A stretch of 40,374 nucleotides of DNA from an uncultured Treponema sp. (GTDB lineage Bacteria; Spirochaetota; Spirochaetia; Treponematales; Treponemataceae): assembly GCA_937894335.1 (NCBI GenBank), contig CALCRU010000056.1, positions 1 through 40,374 of the forward strand. The letters are read 5' to 3'. How positions within the stretch are numbered: the stretch's first letter is position 1; every line of letters begins with the position of its first letter. The notes below the pieces were generated by a model. It did not search any database. It was not told the DNA's origin and saw only the letters and a list, made by a program, of their open reading frames with translations. Of the stretch, positions 37,924 through 40,374 are shown piece after piece. Position numbers and translations under genes: made by a program.

Positions 37924-39081
37924 GTGAATCATAATTACACCGTAGCAATTCTAATATCAATCCTCAGCATGATTTTTCTTGCCATTGATGTGGGTAAGAA
38001 CACAATTTTGAGCAAGAAGGAAATCAAGTGGTTCAGGATTACTTTTATTCTTGCGGCAGTGGGTGCCTTCTGCGAGTACATGGGTGTACTTCTTGACTAC
38101 ATTGACAATTCTCCGGTGCTTGTTCACAAACTCATAACATTTGTGGAGTTTTCACTTTCGCCCTATCTGGGTGTCTGCCTTGCATATTCCTGCTCCACCA
38201 AAATAAACATAAAGCCCATTGCTCTTCTGCTTGTGGTTAACTCCATACTGCAAATAATTTCCCTCTTTAACGGAATTGTCTTCTATATCGATGCAAGCGG
38301 AACTTTCTGCAGGGGTAGCGCTTACTGGCTGTATCTTATGTTCTGCGGAATTACATTTGTGTTCATCCTTTATGTGTTCATACGAATGGCACTTAAATCT
38401 CATGTAAGAAACATTCTGTGCATAATCATAATCGCTATGATTGTAATTATTGGGCAGACTGCAAACATTGTTGACGGAAGCATCAACTCGGGATATTTTT
38501 CACTTTGCATGACGGCAATGCTTTTGTACATCTTTATACAAAACATGCTCAGGCACAAGATGGTAGAAACAATCAACAAGGAAAAAAACATTTCCAATCA
38601 CGATGCTCTTACCAAAGTGATGAGTAGAATTTCCTTTGACAACAAGGCGACTGAACTTGATAAAGAAATCAAAGAAAACCCTGAGGGACTTAAATTTGCA
38701 ATATGCGAATGTGACCTTAACAACCTTAAGCAGGTTAACGATACTTTTGGACACGATGCCGGAGACGAATACATAATCAACAGTTGCAAGGTAATCTGTA
38801 ACTTCTTCAAGCACAGTCCAGTGTTCAGAATTGGCGGAGACGAATTTGTTGCCATTCTGCAAAGTGACGACTACGATGCTTTGAGCACTCTAAAAACAGA
38901 AGTCATAAATTTTTCCAAGACTGAAATACAAAAATCCTGTCCACTTATAGAAAAACGATCCTTTTCTGCCGGATTTGCAGTATACGATGCAAAGACAGAT
39001 CGGTCCTTTGGCGAAGTAATGAAGCGGGCCGACACAGAAATGTACGAGACAAAGAAAATGCTTAAGGATTTACACCCCTAG
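37924..39081 (+). CDS. Membrane diguanylate cyclase (GGDEF)
   Basis: Makes cyclic di-GMP from two GTP. The 385-aa protein has about seven N-terminal membrane helices (residues 5-210) forming a membrane sensor, then a GGDEF domain (about 225-385) with NHDALTKVMSR, CDLNNLKQVNDTFGHDAGDEYI and the intact active site RIGGDEFVAIL. I see no RxxD inhibitory site five residues before the GGDEF motif, so product inhibition may be absent. The start is GTG at 37924. The degenerate HD-GYP protein at 10738 is a possible opposing or sensing partner in the same cell. Confidence 0.92.
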   Translation: MNHNYTVAILISILSMIFLAIDVGKNTILSKKEIKWFRITFILAAVGAFCEYMGVLLDYIDNSPVLVHKLITFVEFSLSPYLGVCLAYSCSTKINIKPIALLLVVNSILQIISLFNGIVFYIDASGTFCRGSAYWLYLMFCGITFVFILYVFIRMALKSHVRNILCIIIIAMIVIIGQTANIVDGSINSGYFSLCMTAMLLYIFIQNMLRHKMVETINKEKNISNHDALTKVMSRISFDNKATELDKEIKENPEGLKFAICECDLNNLKQVNDTFGHDAGDEYIINSCKVICNFFKHSPVFRIGGDEFVAILQSDDYDALSTLKTEVINFSKTEIQKSCPLIEKRSFSAGFAVYDAKTDRSFGEVMKRADTEMYETKKMLKDLHP

Positions 39082-39137
39082 CCTTTTATATAGTACAAGT
39101 CAAAATGCCGCAAATTGTTTACATGCATGAAACCTCA

Positions 39138-39167
39138 TTGAAACATTTTTGTTATTTATGATAGACT
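39138..39167 (+). promoter_or_regulatory. Promoter of the exported phosphatase-like gene
   Basis: TTGAAA (39138-39143), 18 nt, TAGACT (39162-39167). GAGAGGTAA follows as ribosome site before the ATG at 39187. Confidence 0.5.
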
Positions 39168-39186
39168 TGACGCGAGAGGTAATTCT

Positions 39187-40272
39187 ATGAACAAATTTGC
39201 TGTAAAAACATTCGTGCTTCTAGGATTGATGTTCTGCGCAACTGGCGCACTTTCTGCAAAGACCGCAAAAGTTTCTGTAACTACGACCGTTGACGAAATC
39301 AATCAGCATGGAAACACTTATCTAACAATCAAACCTTCTGTATTTTCTGCAAAGGGTTTCAGCATAAGCGACATTGTAACCGTTACAATCGGTGCAAAGA
39401 AAATTGACATGCCAATCTGCCGGAGCTACAGCGATGTAAACTCAGGAGAATATCTTCTTCGCCTTACCGATGAAAGCATCTGTCTTGCAATCAATATGGG
39501 TAACTTTGCACAGAATGTAGGTGCAGAACTTGATATGCAGGTTACAATTACCATGAAACAGCAGTACGGTTATCTAACCCAGTACCATCAGCGTATTTTG
39601 AAGAGTACTGAAAACCGCTCCGACTACGCTTCTGACGAAGTATTTGCAAACTTCCGCGAGGTAACTGTAGGCAACATTTTAAGCGGACGCCTTTACCGCT
39701 CTTCAAGTCCCATCGAGCAGAACGCACGGGCTCCTTACGCTTCAAAACTGGCACAGGCAGCAGGGATTATAACCGTATTAAACATTGCAGACTCAGAAGA
39801 ATCTGCAGTCGCACTTGTAAAGACTAACCCCTACTACGCTTCCCTTGTTCAGAACGGAGCAGTCAAGTTTGAAGAAATGGCGGTTTCCTACACAGACGAG
39901 ACCTTTAATGCAAAGCTTAAGGAAGTTCTTACCTTCATGGCTGAACACGATGGTTCATATCTTATCCACGGAAAGAACGGACAGAACAGGACGGGAACTG
40001 TTGTAGCCTTGCTTGAGGCTCTTTGTGGTGCAACCGTAAGCGAAATCACAACCGACTACATGACCAGTTACGAAAACTACTACGGAATCAAAAAGGATTC
40101 CACACAGTACAAGGAAATGACAAAGACTATCGAAGCTATGTTCCAGACCTTGAACGGTGGAAAGAAAGTGCAAGAAAAAGGTGCACAGAAGGTTGTAGAA
40201 AAATATTTGCTTCAGACTGTAGGTCTTACCCAGTCTCAGATTGACGCCATTAAGGCAAAGCTTACAAAATAA
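39187..40272 (+). CDS. Exported tyrosine-phosphatase-fold protein lacking the catalytic Cys
   Basis: A 361-aa protein with a Sec signal peptide (cleavage about residue 24, ALSA-KTAK). An N-terminal beta-rich domain (25-150) is followed by a tyrosine/dual-specificity phosphatase-like domain (about 155-340) with the entry motif GRLYRSSSP and ITVLNIADSEES. The P-loop, normally HCxxGxxRTG, reads HGKNGQNRTG (about residues 261-270): His, the two Gly and the Arg are kept but the nucleophilic Cys is Gly (codon GGA). The protein is therefore expected to bind a phospho-ligand without hydrolysing it. Location would be periplasmic or extracellular. A GAGAGG site precedes the ATG. Confidence 0.85.
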   Translation: MNKFAVKTFVLLGLMFCATGALSAKTAKVSVTTTVDEINQHGNTYLTIKPSVFSAKGFSISDIVTVTIGAKKIDMPICRSYSDVNSGEYLLRLTDESICLAINMGNFAQNVGAELDMQVTITMKQQYGYLTQYHQRILKSTENRSDYASDEVFANFREVTVGNILSGRLYRSSSPIEQNARAPYASKLAQAAGIITVLNIADSEESAVALVKTNPYYASLVQNGAVKFEEMAVSYTDETFNAKLKEVLTFMAEHDGSYLIHGKNGQNRTGTVVALLEALCGATVSEITTDYMTSYENYYGIKKDSTQYKEMTKTIEAMFQTLNGGKKVQEKGAQKVVEKYLLQTVGLTQSQIDAIKAKLTK

Positions 40273-40320
40273 GCGGATTTAACATTTAAACTTAAAAAGG
40301 GCTGCCTGGAAGTCGCAATG

Positions 40321-40374
40321 TGAAGTGCACCCCAATTATTGGACACTTTAACTAGGCTGATTTTAAGGACTGAT
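40321..40374 (+). mobile_element. Probable left terminus of an IS3-family (IS150-like) element, cut by the window
   Basis: TGAAGTGCACCCCAATTATT followed by GGACAC resembles the terminal inverted repeats of IS150-group elements (TG...TGCACCC...TTGGAC). No transposase is visible because the window ends 54 bases in. It lies 48 bases after the phosphatase-like gene, whose terminator may have been displaced. Confidence 0.5.

Noticed and set aside
1..40374. CRISPR arrays
   Set aside because: No regularly spaced direct repeats were seen; the repeats found are pairs or operator-like triplets.

Overview
The window looks like a chromosomal segment of a host-associated spirochaete, most likely a Treponema. 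This is an inference from gene content: a chemoreceptor, a GGDEF cyclase, LuxS, an OhrR/glutathione peroxidase pair, a Cys1-less PurF-like protein and several proteins I cannot match to a family. Promoters mostly read as TTGxxx-17-TAxxxT. No rRNA, CRISPR array or complete insertion sequence is present, and no gene-free stretch exceeds about 250 bases.

Layout. 1-6.9 kb: glutamate dehydrogenase (-), a PlsC-like acyltransferase and an orphan adenine methyltransferase (+), a CAT-anticodon tRNA, a TSCPD protein and glutathione peroxidase (-) divergent from an OhrR-type MarR regulator with two matching operators, then a chemoreceptor. 6.9-11.6 kb (-): degenerate HD-GYP protein, then glmS, glutamine synthetase and an ANTAR regulator. 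11.7-17.1 kb: membrane proteins, an M48 lipoprotein protease, NIF3, lspA and a large unknown protein. 17.2-24.8 kb: rRNA pseudouridine synthase; a five-gene operon mtn-luxS-DUF1538-PII-like-birA; tex, whose 3' end is duplicated around a double-hairpin element.

24.9-34.0 kb is the accessory region: twelve tightly packed minus-strand genes that look like one operon. It opens with a small Zn-ribbon membrane protein, a TerY-C-like Zn-ribbon protein, a Ser/Thr kinase, two von Willebrand A proteins and a PP2C phosphatase (the TerY-P type phospho-signalling set). It continues with a TPR/DUF4145-like protein, a DUF6884-like protein, a GIY-YIG nuclease-like protein, a MotA/TolQ-like channel with a coiled-coil tail, a MotB/OmpA-like partner (both Zorya ZorA/ZorB-like), and a 415-aa protein of unknown family. 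A divergent XRE regulator (+) faces it across a 100-bp region holding three copies of a 15-bp operator-like motif. I infer a composite stress or anti-phage system in which phospho-signalling controls an ion-driven membrane motor and a nuclease. The full combination is the best candidate for an undescribed system here.

34.7-40.4 kb (+): flavodiiron protein, Cys-less amidophosphoribosyltransferase-like protein, a small protein apparently split by a -1 frameshift, a membrane GGDEF cyclase, an exported tyrosine-phosphatase-fold protein lacking its catalytic cysteine, and at the edge the likely terminus of an IS3-family element. A cross-cutting observation is that five plus-strand genes without a Shine-Dalgarno have a -10 hexamer exactly 6 nt before the ATG, which predicts leaderless mRNAs.
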